Below, piece by piece: positions 12,591 through 24,919 of a DNA stretch of 64,000 nt. Location of the stretch: positions 18,470,704 through 18,534,703 of the forward strand of contig OZ029921.1 in assembly GCA_964023275.1 (NCBI GenBank), written 5' to 3'. The notes beneath the pieces are model-generated. The model saw only the letters and a list, made by a program, of their open reading frames with translations. It ran no database searches and had not been told where the DNA came from. Position 1 is the first letter of the stretch; each line of letters starts with the position of its first letter. This DNA comes from Norana najaformis (Eukaryota; Annelida; Clitellata; Crassiclitellata; Hormogastridae). The position numbers and the translations under genes were made by a program.

Positions 12591-12599
12591 TACTGTCAT

Positions 12600-12960
12600 C
12601 TTAATCAGTTCTCGCTAGCAATATGGCGGCCTTGTGCATGTATGAATAACCATTCTTTTTCGGTCGTGTGTTAAATCTATTGCTTTGTCATATTTGATCC
12701 TAGTCTTGTTGCTTTCGTTTATATTTTCTATCGTGCGCAGTCGTCGTTTCTCTTTCTTTCAAATTTTGCCTGTAGTAGCATTAATTGTGTGGGATTCAAT
12801 CAGATGGCAGTCTTTCCACATGATCAAACCAAAGGAGACTCCGCTGAATAACTTTATTCAGCAGAGTTGTCTGCACGTGTAAAGACAGTCGTATGTCGAC
12901 TTCGCATTTCAAATACTTTAAGACACTAACGTGATAACGTAATCGACTAGTGTATTCGTG
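12600..12960 (-). mobile_element. RTE-like LINE 3' fragment, reverse orientation
   Basis: Minus-strand reading gives HVQTTLLNKVIQRSLLWFDH (12900 downwards), matching the C-terminal region of the plus-strand RTE copies (for example DVPTTVLDKVVQRFDH in copy 1). The downstream part is decayed and frameshifted. No catalytic motifs remain. Confidence 0.7.
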
Positions 12961-13260
12961 AGAAATGTTTGCCTGGACGTATGGGCATATACAGCCGCTT
13001 GTCATGGTTGATATATTCTGTTTATAAAACACCAACATGAGATTTTGCAGAAGGTAGGCCTATAGCTTCCTTTCTATACTTTTGTAATATGTTAATATAT
13101 CGGAATAATACAGAAGAGAATAACATGGAAGTGCGCCTTTATCTCCAGCTACGAAAGTTGTAGGTATCCTATACGTGAGGTTTTTGCGGGAGGTAGAGCA
13201 AGAAGTTGTAGCCTACTCTTATGTTATGCAGTGTATTCATGTTGCTCAGAGGCAAAAGCC

Positions 13261-13461
13261 GTGGTGCACGGTAGCATTTGTGGTGCACGGTAGCATGTTG
13301 AACAGGGCGCTGGACTTTGTAACGTGGAGAGCGGGTTAGAGACTCCTCCGAGACGGTTACCGTGTAGGGACCTTGAGCAAGGCCTTCACTCACAATTGCT
13401 CGCATCCATCGTTTGATGCTAAGTCATTAGATAGTGGCGCCTAATAAATGCATAAATAAAA
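13261..13461 (+). mobile_element. tRNA-derived SINE (family A)
   Basis: Head GTGGTGCACGGTAGCATG, a body with ACCTTGAGCAAGGCC, and tail GTGGCGCCTAATAAATGCAT then AAATAAAA. The first 18 or so bases of the head are duplicated in tandem (13261 and 13280). Box B is decayed. It is the only plus-strand family A copy in the window. Confidence 0.75.
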
Positions 13462-14165
13462 ATGCGACAGCAATCAAAACATCCGTTTAAGGGCTCGTAG
13501 AATACAATATCGTGGTCTGGTGTCCACTTAAATAGGATTTACGTGCATTGGCTGAAGAGCCCCTACAGCGGCCAAGAGTCTAAACTCGCCAGGTGTCCTT
13601 TGTAACTAAAGCCAGGGCAATCAACTTGCAAGGGTTATCGACTTCTCCAGCTGTTGCAGGCTCGGGTTTCTGTGCTACGACCACTCGACTCAGACTCGTG
13701 CTGCACCACATCATCACAAGCCTAGAAATATATATTATGGATATATTCCTATATGTATATACATCACGAGTCATCATAGGTTCATATGTATGTATCATGA
13801 CTCGTAATGTAGCGCATTATAAGCACTTGATGGTGTGAAACAACATGCTGCATAATGTAAATGTGTCTGCATATATGCACATATATACAGACATACATAG
13901 CCCATCATGTGTCTTTTATATGCTTGTATATAACTACTGAAGATTCTTGCCCAGGTGAGCGATCTGGTAGCAAGTTAAACATTGATATAATTGAGATTGG
14001 TGATTATATTTAACTAGAAAGTAAGAAATAGGCATAACGATGCTTATTAAGCATGGCTGACACTTATACCTCCGTACAGCACTGCGTCTACGTAGGTTAT
14101 GGGCCTACAGGCATACTCGGGCTTAATCATTTTGGAGAGTCCGTTTTGTGTGTTTCGCCAGTTTC

Positions 14166-14301
14166 GGTGTCCGCTATATCGGCTGCGCGCCAGAGGGCAC
14201 GCGATAAAACCCACTCCAGAACCAACAGTCGTGGCATAAACCTACCTTCGACAGTTACTGACGATTCAACCACATCGGACAACAGCACAATATTAGTGTA
14301 A
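14166..14301 (+). CDS. Possible terminal exon, unrecognised (weak)
   Basis: After a possible acceptor (TTTCGCCAG) an open frame runs to TAA and reads as a Ser/Thr/Arg-rich tail, with RQRARDKTHSRTNSRG and ending DNSTILV. Its composition looks more protein-like than nearby frames and resembles a cytoplasmic tail, but no upstream exon or family match was found. It may be chance. Confidence 0.15.
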
Positions 14302-14369
14302 CTTCGCATCCATAGCCCCTATGATTATTCAAACGGACCTTTTTGCACACATCAGGCTCTTAGCGGGCC

Positions 14370-15632
14370 CCTCTTTTCAGTGGTATGCATCAAGTACTCT
14401 AAAATAGTTTGACTGCAGCTACTTTAACTACTTTTGAAGTAGTTTGGCTAGTAGTTAGCAACTAGTTTTAGGAAAAATAGGCAACTACTTTTTAAACTAC
14501 GTTTATTAAACTCCTTCTGTTCATGCTGGAAGATGGAAACTGAGTTGCTGTATGACAGATGAAACAGATTATAAATCTTCACCTTAAAATAAACTAGCAT
14601 GTAACATTCTTTAAGTAGATGTATTGTTCAGTATTGTACACGTATGTATGTGTCTATCAAAATATCTGACATTGACAAAACAATGAAGGAACATTTTAAA
14701 TAATTAGCTGAATACACGTGCCACTGTCACTCGCCTTCCCTCAGACTACAATTTAGTTTAAGCGACAGCGTAAGCTTGTGCATAAACTTGTTTCATATGC
14801 CAGATCTGCATATTGAACAAATTTGTTTGTTGAAAATACTGCATCACCAAAATATATGTGGATGGCTTTGGATAAATTATTACATAGAGAGAGCAGTTGA
14901 AAAAGTCCTTTCCTGTCTTATCTTCAACCGTCCTCTAGCCGAGGAGTGGCTGCACCACGGGCAATTTTGTTGCATCTGCTTCTGTTCCTATTCTCTTCCA
15001 ATAACTGGTCGAACGATAATTCAGTCCACGACTTGATGTTATCGATCTATGTCATCGGTAGTCTTCACCAAACTCGGAATTCGGGAGTTTTGCCTTAGAT
15101 TACCTCCTTCTGTAGGCAATTTCTACTCTTTCGCAGCACATGTCTGAAGTATGAACGCTTCCTCTGCTTGATTAATACGACCAGGCTGCCGTCTACTCCT
15201 GGGAGTTTCCAGGTACAGTAATTTGTCTTCTTGGCAGTCCATGATTGATACGCTAAGAATCTGCTGCAGACACTTCATTTCAAATGCGTCGATTCGTGCC
15301 TCTTCATCTTTCTTCATGAGCCAACTCTCACAGCGCTACACTTACTCTGGTCATACAAAGGCTTTCATAAGTCGTATCTTTTAATGCAAGCAATATGCTG
15401 TGACTTAGAAAGTTAATTACAAATTGAGATTTTGTAATTTAACTGCAGTTTTAACTATTTTAAAAAAGAATTCTTAACTACTTTTAAACTACTTAAAAGT
15501 TGTTTAACTACTAGTTTGTAACTATACAAGTTAACTATTGTCTATTGCTGTGCTGTTGTTGTTATCTACTTTTTGACTACTTAAAGTAGTTTATCTACTA
15601 GTTGTTAACTACTGCCCATCAATGCCTCTTTT
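14370..15632. mobile_element. hAT-like non-autonomous transposon with 8-bp target duplications
   Basis: The direct repeat CCTCTTTT occurs at 14370-14377 and 15625-15632, exactly flanking an element of 1247 bp (14378-15624). It starts CAGTGGTATGCA, and its other end read inward is CATTGATGGGCAGTAGTTAA. Both subterminal regions (about 14400-14515 and 15430-15615) are packed with AACTACTT/AAGTAGTT words, as is usual for hAT transposase binding regions. An 8-bp duplication and CAnTG ends fit the hAT superfamily. No transposase is present; the interior holds a reversed RTE LINE fragment. The exact duplication suggests a fairly young insertion. Confidence 0.85.
15123..15370 (-). mobile_element. RTE-like LINE fragment inside the hAT-like element
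   Basis: Minus-strand reading gives ESWLMKKDEEARIDAFEMKC, the typical connection after the RT domain of RTE/BovB-type elements. It sits in the interior of the hAT-like element, either as a nested insertion or as captured DNA. The piece is 5'- and 3'-truncated. Confidence 0.65.
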
Positions 15633-16718
15633 GAAGATTTGGACCCTGCAATCAGTAGTTGCGGGCCCTGCTAACCAACATTTACCGTAACCGCGCAAAC
15701 TTCATTCTCAGATAATAGTTTCCTTTCTAGCTGTCGCATCTTCCGTTAAAATTTGTTGTTCGATCAATGACTGGCGCAGCTCATGAACAGACCCGTGTAT
15801 GATTAAGATTCGTAAATATGCAGGGGTCTGTGAATAGCTTCACATATTTAGAACAATCTCTCGAGAACTACAGCAACTTACTGATAGATACTATCAGCAC
15901 ATCAACGCAAGTTGTTTCCCTTACAGTTTTTAATCTAATCACTTAAAAATAAAAGTACCTCTATTCAAACTTTCGGCCTCGATCCTCATCTTCTATAAGC
16001 AGCCATCCGCCTGTCTATTTGCCGTACCCATGGATTTTCACTGGAAACCGAACCTGACCCAACCTTTCATGTCGATTTTGTTTTCATTTAGGCTACATTT
16101 CAACCTAAAATAATTATAATGATAAGGGAGAGTTGCTCAAAATGTACCCACGCCTTGATTAGACTGGGCAGCTTCGAGCATGTGACGACTTTCGCAATTG
16201 AGTGTACATGGTAATTTTGAAAGACCATTGATTGATTAGCCAATAATTCCTGGATGTAGTGGCTGATACAGATGGCAGGCGTAACTGATCCAAATGTTGC
16301 CTAAATCGGACTTCTCCACTTTTTTCTCATAACGTTCCAAATCCGAGCCATTACGTCATCCTACAACTTCAAAACCTGGAGCCTCCTCTGGAAAGAACTT
16401 TTTTATCATGCTAGTAGTTGATGCTTCGTTAACAAAAGACCAAATATTATTTGGTTAATGTGTTTGTTGCATGTAAAGAGTAAATGCAAGCATGATATAT
16501 TTCATGTGCGAAATCCTGTCCCATTTTAAATTAAATGCTATTTTGGCTTATGTGGTCCACGTAGTCTTTAGCAACTCTCCCTAGGTTGTGATTTACCGAA
16601 CGTGCAACTTTTATATTCCCCTATATAGGCCTAGGCCTACTTGTTATTTCGCCCATGAACTCCACTTAGGATAGTCCCTTCCTCTGAATTTCCTAATTCA
16701 GTGTCTGGGTGCGAGATA

Positions 16719-16720
<2 letters not shown>
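15633..16720. other. Intergenic stretch, no gene seen
   Basis: No domain, RNA or repeat recognised in about 1.1 kb. Confidence 0.5.

Positions 16721-16794
<74 letters not shown>
16721..16794. repeat. (AT)37 microsatellite flanked by GAGATAGC repeats
   Basis: A pure AT run bordered by GAGATAGC on both sides (ending 16720 and starting at 16795). Overlapping YIYIYI frames are artefacts. Confidence 0.95.
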
Positions 16795-16798
<4 letters not shown>

Positions 16799-16948
16799 TA
16801 GCTCATTTTGTTCAGATGTAGACCTCGAGGCTATAATTAGGCCCATATATCTATACAGATACCGTGGAGGCGTAAGCCATAGCAGACGGCTACATTTTTA
16901 CTGTAGGCTATAAATTGACCAAGAAATTGGCAAGAACAAGCAGCCAAT

Positions 16949-17194
16949 AAAAGTGTAGGCATGAAGGCAGGGTGACCTAAATAAAAGAGTAGGCATGGTG
17001 GCAGGGTTACCTAAATAAAGTTCTCCCGTCCTAATTTGAAGTTCATATATATGGGCCTAATTAAAAGTGTAGGCATGGTGGCAGGGTGACCTAAATAAAA
17101 GTGTAGGCATGGTGACAGAGTGACCTAAATAAAAGTGTAGACATGGTGGCAGGGTGACCTAAATAAAGTTCTCCCGTCCTAATTTGAAGTTCAG
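16949..17194 (+). repeat. 34-bp tandem repeat with a higher-order duplication
   Basis: Five copies of a 34-bp unit (AAAAGTGTAGGCATGGTGGC then AGGGTGACCTAAAT). Units 1-2 and units 3-5 are each followed by the same block, TAAAGTTCTCCCGTCC then TAATTTGAAGTTCA, so the array was also duplicated as a larger block. Units abut directly. No function is visible. Confidence 0.9.
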
Positions 17195-17428
17195 TCGGCT
17201 AATCCCACCCACCGCTAGACACAAATAGACACAAATATTTACAGACCCACTTGCAGCTCTATATTTATAAAAAAAACTGCAGAGGCCTGTGCTTAAAGTT
17301 CCTCACCCACAGCAATTCAGAGGCTAGGCTCTTTTTTGTTTAACTCACTCCATAAATTCCTAAATTAGCTCCATACACAGCGACCCATTTGCCTCCGAGT
17401 GGGAGGGTAGGTAGACTAGGTGGGAAGT

Positions 17429-17749
17429 CTAACTGGACCGCAAAAGGTCCTCTGTCAAGTTTACGCCCGTGGCAATAAGTGATTGATTTTCAACAACTGA
17501 CACATTTCCAAGTTTACAGCCGTGTCCTCGAGCCTTTGGACAATTCGTGACCTGTGATATCTGCCCCGCAAAGCCATCGCTTGAACGCCTTCGACTCGGA
17601 CGGATACTTGGTCGCTTCTCGGGTGGCGGTTCTCGTCGGCTCCTATGTGGTTCTGCTTTGGCCCGCATCCAACGAAAACCAGATTTGACCCGGAGTCGAT
17701 GGACGCCGCTGTGTAGAAGCGCCTGACTTTGGTTCATGTCTGGTTTCAT
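17429..17749 (-). other. 106-codon open frame, doubtful
   Basis: ATG-initiated, Arg/Ser/Pro-rich frame in a locally GC-rich block (17560-17720). No recognisable domain, no clear splice partners, no upstream promoter signs. It could be a short exon or chance. Confidence 0.15.
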
Positions 17750-18119
17750 TCGAATCGTTTGTTTCTCATTTCAACACGGTTGCATTAGCGCTCGTCTGGT
17801 TTGTATTTTGAACAGAGGCTTTGTAGACATTTACATGCCGAACGATAATGATTCTTTCTCGTGGCATATATGAGCGTCCATGTCATTAGCTAATGCAACG
17901 AAATGGCGTCGGCGCCATAACGAAGGCCATTTCAGAACTATAAACGCAAGTATAGCGAAATTCAGAAAACACGTGGAGTGTTGAGAAATTTTTGAAGACA
18001 TATTATCCGCCATAAACCCGATGGCCTGATAGTCTGGCCAATGTGTGAGGCCTGGTCGATGTGTGAGGTCGAAAGATAACAAGAGGCATAGATTAAAATT
18101 TTCGAAGTGGATCCGAAAA

Positions 18120-18295
18120 GTATAGATTGGTTGATGGATGGATGAAAAGACAGATAGACAGACAGACAGATATATAGATAAATAGATGGATGGATGGATG
18201 GATGGACGGATGAGTGGGTGGATGGATGGATATCATGGATAGATACATGGACAGGCAGGCAGACAGACAGACAGACAGACAGATAGATAGATAAA
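18120..18295. repeat. GATG/GATA/GACA microsatellite
   Basis: Degenerate tetranucleotide array: GGAT, GACA and GATA runs over about 175 bases. Serine/Ile/His-rich reverse frames are artefacts. Confidence 0.85.
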
Positions 18296-18521
18296 ATAAC
18301 TGAATGTGGCATAATCATACAATGGGCCACTGTAGCGTACTCTTTCCTCGACTTCCTCCTATCTTCGACAATCTGGCTTACTTAACGGCGTATCAGTCAC
18401 CACCACGGTAATTAGGTTGTCAGTGCCTTACTGGCAACAATCTTATAACGATATAACCACCGCAAGATGTCGGCGAAGTGAAACTTTTCCCACCTATTTG
18501 ATCTCCCTGCATCAACGATCA

Positions 18522-20015
18522 TCTTCCTGGTAGCTACGTTGGCTGTGCATGTTTACCTGCTTTGTTTTGTTTCATATCTGTTGCGTGATGGGCATCAAAC
18601 TCAGCCCTGATGATCTGACCACCCACTATACCTGGAAGCTGTCGCCAAGAAGCAGATGAATACTAGGCCCAGAAAGCGAATGAAGTGGTCAGAGCCACGA
18701 AAAGAGATGCCGGATTGGACGCCGATGAATATGAGGACTATATTGTACACGGGAACTTTGGCCTTAACCATTAAAGAATTGGAAAGCTACAGATGGGACA
18801 TTATAGGACTTTGTGAGGCAAGATGGTTCAGAAAAGGGTAATTCTACCACGATTAGTACAAAGTTCTTAGATCGGGAACGGAAGACAGTCAATTGTGAGA
18901 AGGAGTAGCGATGGTTCATAGCAAGAAATTGACACAAGCAGTGGCAAGATACAATTAGATGTCGCAACAGTTAATTTTGTGGAAGACTTCGTCGCGGGGA
19001 ATTTCAACTCAAAGGTCGGCAGAGACAACGGTACCTGGAGAGGGCACCATCGATAAATGCGGATGGGGAAACACAAATGACAGCGAGGAGAAACTTTTTC
19101 AGTTCTGTGCTACAAACGACCTGATGCTAACGATCACATTCTTCGAAGAAAAGAAACCATAAAGGAAATAGATGTGGACAACACTTGACGGAAAGATACA
19201 AAACTAGATCGACTGTCATAATAAACAAAAGATGGAACTCGAACGTGACAATCTGCAGATCATTCGATGCACAAAATGGTTCAGATCACAAGCTAGTAAT
19301 CGCCAACCTGATGATGAGACTAAGGAGAGGAATCCGACCAATAGAGAACAAAAAGCTGAAAGATGAATTACGAAGAGGAACATACAAATCAGTTATTAAG
19401 ATAGCATAGAAGACATGTGGACAAACAAACAATAATAATATAAACAGCAGCCAACAATATATTCGGACGAGTGCACAAGAAGCCTAAAGACCAGTGGATA
19501 TCAGACAAAATTCTAGAACTGATGGAGGAAAGGGAAACCTAGTCAAGCAACAAACTAAAACTACAGAGCGGAAAAATGTAACTGGCTCACTAGAGAAATC
19601 AGAAGGAAACTACGAAGAGACAAAAGCAACTGGATAGAACACAAATGCAGAGAAGCAAGAGAAGCTTTCAAGATAAACAGAATCCACGAAGCCTACAATT
19701 AGAAAAAGCTACTTAGTGGATAATTCGAACTCAAAAGTTGTATTATTTATTATTTCTGCATATATTTTTAAACGCCACTGTTTAGTGACCAAGCATCAAT
19801 CGATGGCTCTGAGCAACTGCGAGTGAAGAACTTGCTCAAGAACCCTTCACGGTAACTGTCTCAGAGGAGGCGCATACTCGTACTCTCCGCATTACGAGCC
19901 CAGCGCTGTAACGAAGTTGTATCAGAGTAACAAAAAAGTGAAGTACTAGAAAACGATGCACCCATACAGAAACGATGGAAGGAACGATTCGAACAACTAC
20001 CAAACTACCAAAGGA
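18522..20015 (+). mobile_element. RTE-like LINE copy 2 (5' end and endonuclease), interrupted by a SINE
   Basis: Shares its 5' UTR with copy 3 (CTTCCTGG...TACGTTGGCTGTG at 18522 and 20924) and reads into the AP-endonuclease: LALTIKELESYRWDIIGLCE (18755-18815), later NDLMLTITFFEEKKP and the catalytic SDHK motif (19280-19300). About 145 bp of endonuclease present in copy 3 are missing near 18960. At 19735 it is split by a SINE with a 9-bp target duplication and resumes at 19923 until about 20015, so reverse transcriptase is absent. Several frameshifts and stops; inactive. Confidence 0.8.
19735..19922 (-). mobile_element. tRNA-derived SINE (family A) nested in LINE copy 2
   Basis: The SINE body 19744-19913 is flanked by AAGTTGTAT at 19735-19743 and 19914-19922. 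Removing the SINE and one repeat restores the alignment with the other RTE copies (AACTCAAAAGTTGTATCAGA). The head lies on the high-coordinate side, so it is in minus orientation. This orders events: RTE copy first, SINE later. Confidence 0.85.
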
Positions 20016-20639
20016 GTAGTATAGTTCCACTGTTTAACGACATCTTAGGGCATCAAATGCCGTTGACGCTGCCCTCCTCCTTTATCCAGGCTTGGGACTG
20101 GCGCTACCTGAGTACGGCAGGGAAGGCGAGATCAAAGCCTTTTAAATGTCTGTATGACTGGTTTTCATGTGTCGTTTTCGGCTTTGCCTTTGATCTCAGC
20201 TTTGATGTCTTGGGCTTAGATACCCCCTCTAGACCTCCTTTCTGCCCTTTAGTTTTTGGATGGCAGAAGAGGGTTTCTTTAATAGTTAATTCTTTCGTCT
20301 TCAGGAGTTGACCTATTTTTCGTTCAATCTTCAGTGGGAGTCTAAGAAAGGTTCACAAGTCAAGGATGACAAGTTGACATGCCGCGGTCATTTCGGTCAA
20401 AGGCTGTGAAGCTTCTATCTTTTAGATATTTTAGTAAGTCTGTTAAGTATGTGCCCTGTGATCCAAATAATTAGAATCAGGTCATCCTTAGTTAGTGAAT
20501 ACCTGTTTCTTGTTGACTTTTTGAAAAATCGTATTGGTTTTGTTTGATTCCTTTCCAGCTCGTCATATGTGCTGCATTAGTTGTGGATTTTGAATTATTA
20601 TCATATTACCGATCTACCTATTATTGTATTCTATAATTC
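20016..20639. other. Intergenic stretch, no gene seen
   Basis: An 84-codon frame (20057-20311) covers part of it but shows no domain and lacks splice support. Confidence 0.45.
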
Positions 20640-20745
20640 TACATATCCACCAACCAAACCATCCATTGACTCATTCATCCATTTGTCCATCCATCCCTCT
20701 AGCAATTCATCCATCCATCCATCCACTCATTCAGCCATCCATCCT
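20640..20745. repeat. (ATCC)n microsatellite
   Basis: Degenerate CATCCATT/CATCCATC words in a row. Confidence 0.8.
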
Positions 20746-20923
20746 CTCTTCCTTATATGCAACAAAACGATTATATGTGGAGGTGACAATGTGGGACCTC
20801 ATAAGCAAATACAAATTAAAGTGCCAATTAAACCCTGGGTGGGTGAATGGATAATAATATGTGGATACACGTTGTTAAACATGGATATATATATATATGT
20901 ACATATACACATATATTTGTGTG

Positions 20924-23800
20924 TCTTCCTGGTTGTACGTTGGCTGTGTATGTTTATTTGAAATTATTTCCTTTGTTTTGTTTCACACATGTTACGGGCA
21001 AGTGGAATGCTTTAAAGGTCAGAAATCAAACTCAGCCCTGATGATCTGGCCACCCACTATACATGGAAGCCGTGGCCCAGCTTCAGATGAATACTAGGCC
21101 CAGAAAGTGAATGAAGTGGTCAAAGGCACGGAAAGAGACGCCGATGAATATGAGGACTATATCGTACACGGGAACTTTGGCCTTAGCCATTAAAGAATTG
21201 GAAAGATAAAGATGGGCCATCATAGGACTTTGTAAGACAAGATGATGCAGAAAAGGATAATTCTACCACGATTAGTACACAGTTCTTACATCGGGAACGG
21301 AAGACAATCAATTGTGAGAGGGAGTAGCGATTGTTCATAGCAAGAAATTGACACAAGCAGCGACAAGTTCAATCTAATCTCGCAACAGTTAATATTTGCA
21401 AGACTTTGCACCAAATTTGCCCAGGTGACAGTCACCCAAACCTATATTCCGACATCAACAGCTACGGATGAAGAAAAGGACACATTTTAAAGACAACTTC
21501 AGTAGATAATTCAAAGAATACCAAGACATAGCATTATCTTCGTCGTGGAGGATTTCGACGCAAAGATCGGCAGAGAGAACGATACCTGGAGAGGCATCGT
21601 TGGTAAATGCGGATGGGGAGACAGAAACCACGCAGACCATTCCATGCACAAATTGGTTCAGATTACAAGCTAGTAATCGTCAACTTGAAGGTAAGACCAA
21701 GGAGAGGAATCCGACCAGCTGAGAACATGATGACAAAAAGCTGACTGATGAAAGATGAAATACGAAGAGGAGACAGAGAGGAACATACAAATCAATGATC
21801 AAGATAGAACAGAAGACATGTGGACAAACATACAAATAGAAAATAAACAGCAGCCAATAACGCGGTCTGACGAGCTCGGAAGAAGCCTAAAAACCAATGG
21901 ATATCAGACAAGTGCTAGAACTGGTCGAAGTAAGAAAAACTTAGCCAAGTAACAAACGTAAACTACAGAACGGAAAAAATGTAACTGGTTCACACTAGAA
22001 AAAGCAGGAGGAAATTATGAAGTGACTGGATGGACCAACAGAGCAGAGAAGCAGAAGCTTTCAAGATAAGTAGAATGCATGAAGTCTACAGTAAAATAAA
22101 ACTACTTAGGGAACCGTTCAAACTCATAGTTGAATCGATCAAAAACGCAAATGGTAAAGTCCTAGAAGACTATGCACGCATACAGAAACGATGGAATGAA
22201 CACTTCGAACAACTACTAAACATCGACACACAGTTCTCTGAGAATTGCCCAGAAACAACACAGATGAACAGATGCAAGGCATTCTTCAAGAAGAGATAAG
22301 AGATGTGATCAACAAATTGAAGAAGGATAAAGCACCAGACAGGGATGGAATCACTACAGAACTACTTCGAGGAGGAGGGGAAACAGTTGTTAAACCTATG
22401 CATACCCTTGTTACAAAGCTTTAGCAAGAGGAAGAAATACCAGAAGGCTGGGGAAATCGATACTCGTCTCAATATACAAAAGAAAGTGATATCCACAAGA
22501 ATGCAAAAATTGCAAAGTCGTTAGCTTACTGAGGATTCCAGGAAAAGTTTTCAGCAATAAGTATACAGAACAGAATGAACCAATACGTTGAGAAAGCACT
22601 TGAGGAAGAGCAGGCCGGGTTCAGACAAGGAAGAAGCATAATCGACCAGCTATTTCCGATGAGATACATGCTTGAAAATGTATTGAAAACAACCAGACAG
22701 TTTTCATGAACTTCGTAGACTTCAAACATGTAGCCTACTCATTCGACAGTGTATGGCATGGTGGAATGTGGAGAGCGATGCAAATGCAGGACTATCGAGA
22801 AACTGGTCAAACTTGTGCAAAAGATGTCATAAAACATCGAGTGCGACAAAGGTAGACAAATAGATCACAGAATACTTTCAGATAAAAACGCGAGCATGAC
22901 AAGGATGTATCTTACCAATATACCTGTTTAACCTAACGCTAGAAGCAGCAATGACACTAGGCCTAAACAACACCGAGGCAGAAATCAAACTAAACGGAGA
23001 ACTAACGAGCAATCTTTGATTTGCTGACGACATTGGCCTCCTCACTAGAAGTGAAACAAAACTAGATATTTAAGCCCAGATAGACAATACCATCAAAGGA
23101 TTCGGTCTGATAATTATTAATGTGGAGAAAACTAAAAATTGGTTACTGACAAAACTAAAAAGCACACCAGTAACTTTCAGCGACGAAGGAGAGGCTATTG
23201 AACAGGTAGGCCTATATATCAATTTGTCTATCATGAAGGTCTAATAACCACAGGTGGCAGCAGCGAAAACGTATAAGGGTAAAATGGGGATTTAGAAAAT
23301 TGGACAGGAACTAGAGAAGCAAGAAAATCACAAACAAAACTAAGGGAAGAGTATATGAGACGATGTGACAACCCATTTTGCCTATAATGAACAAAATGCT
23401 GAACAGTGCGAGAGCTAGATGAGAAAAGAATCCTCGCAGCAGAATTGAGTTAGCTAGGGAAAATTGTAGGAATTTCAAGACCAAAACAAATTAGCAGTGA
23501 CGACATGAGATACTCCTTAGATATCCAAACAACTGTATTGGACAGTGAATCAGCGAAGACTCCGATGTTTTGGCCATGTGGAAAGAATTCCAGTTAATCG
23601 AATCCCACACAATGCACCAAGTGCAAGATTTGAAGGAAAAGAAACAACGAAGGACCAAGACTACTCTGGATACGAAGGCATAATAAACTTGGACTGAGCA
23701 TGAGAGGAGCACTGGACTTGACAAATGACCAAAAATGGAGGTTATTTATTCGTATCCATCACCGCGAAATGGCTGGTGTCAGGAACCGATGATGATAATT
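20924..23800 (+). mobile_element. RTE-like LINE copy 3, nearly full length
   Basis: Longest RTE copy in the window, about 2.9 kb. It has the 5' UTR shared with copy 2, an endonuclease start (LALAIKELE near 21180), partial endonuclease core (FDAKIGREN near 21560), the linker, RT motifs (DRDGITTELLRGGG near 22345, EEQAGFRQGRSI near 22605, then FADDIGLL near 23025) and the C-terminus ALDLTNDQKWRLFIRIHHRE ending AGVRNR with a GATGATGATAAT tail. The part of the endonuclease holding CATNDLMLT is deleted. Stops and frameshifts are scattered throughout; not active. Confidence 0.85.
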
Positions 23801-24919
23801 CACATGTGCAGTGGGGGTAATATACAGTAGTTGCTTATTCTTAATGATGCAGCTGTTCTCCGTATTAGACTCGTGTTGGTGTAGCGGATGCCTGTCGGAA
23901 TCGAGGGGCTGTACTTCCCGCCGTGCCGTGAATAAGTGGTCTCCCGTCCTGGAGATGGGGAAGACTGGCCTAGACTCCTAGACTATGCAACAGCCTGTTT
24001 TTAATCGGCTTTGCGTTTGACTGTGTATGGCATTTCGCCGCATCAGCAACGCCTAGCATAAGTTTTAGTCTCACGATCAACCTGAAGCTAAATCATCCTC
24101 TATCCATCCGTGCGCGTGTTGGGGGCGCTAAACAGTATATGTTAAAGCTTTGGAAGGGGGTCGTAATGAGGGTATAATATTTCTAAGTATTCGGCATGCA
24201 GGATGGTAGTATTGAGGTAACAGCCTTAGAAAGATGTGTGTGTGTGGGTGTGCGTGTGTGTATGTTGAAACAATGCAGAGTAAGCGACGGGGAGGAATCC
24301 ATGCCAGGAGGGATGAAGCACAGAGGGGGAAGTGAATGAACGTGAGTATCAATGGGGGAGGGAAGAGATGAGACATGCTGAGAAACAGAATGAAGGCAGA
24401 TGGGAATGGGAGTGGAAGGAACTGGAGTGATAAAAGAACTCAGGGGATGAACGGTATATAGGTACAGAGAGGGAAGCCAAGATAAGAGAAGAGGAAAATG
24501 AAGAGGAATGTTAAGAAAGAATGCAAGACGAGGAAAAACCAGGCAAGGATAAGCTTTTGGATAACTTGGTCTTGGATGGAGTGGTCTAAGGCCGAGGCCG
24601 TAATACAGTAGTTGTTTGTTTTTGTAGGCAAAATCGTGCATTTACTGCAACTGTGTCTCTTAGGAACATTTTGCCAAACAAGAAGACATTCAGGTAATTT
24701 GACTTATTTGCTTATACGTCCAAGAAAAATGTGGGCATAGACCTAATTTTGTATATTATGTCACTGATGTTCATTTACAGACTTCATTTTCGTGTACTTA
24801 AAATACATTCGGTTTCAAGAGCTTTATTGATACACTAAAAAATCACGATAACTTTCGTAAGCTTGATTATTTTATTGTCATCAGTTTTATCAAGTAGCTT
24901 ACAGTACTTGCTAATATAG
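23801..24919. other. Intergenic stretch with purine-rich block, no gene seen
   Basis: 24290-24540 is G/A-rich. The 152-codon minus-strand frame across it is Pro/Ser/Leu/His low-complexity and lacks domain or splice support. A short GT run lies at 24236-24262. Confidence 0.5.

Noticed and set aside
16949-17194. CRISPR-like array (34-bp repeats)
   Set aside because: Units abut without unique spacers and the DNA is clearly eukaryotic; it is a minisatellite.
24183-24641. 152-codon minus-strand frame
   Set aside because: Low-complexity Pro/Ser/His translation of a purine-rich strand, with no splice or domain support.
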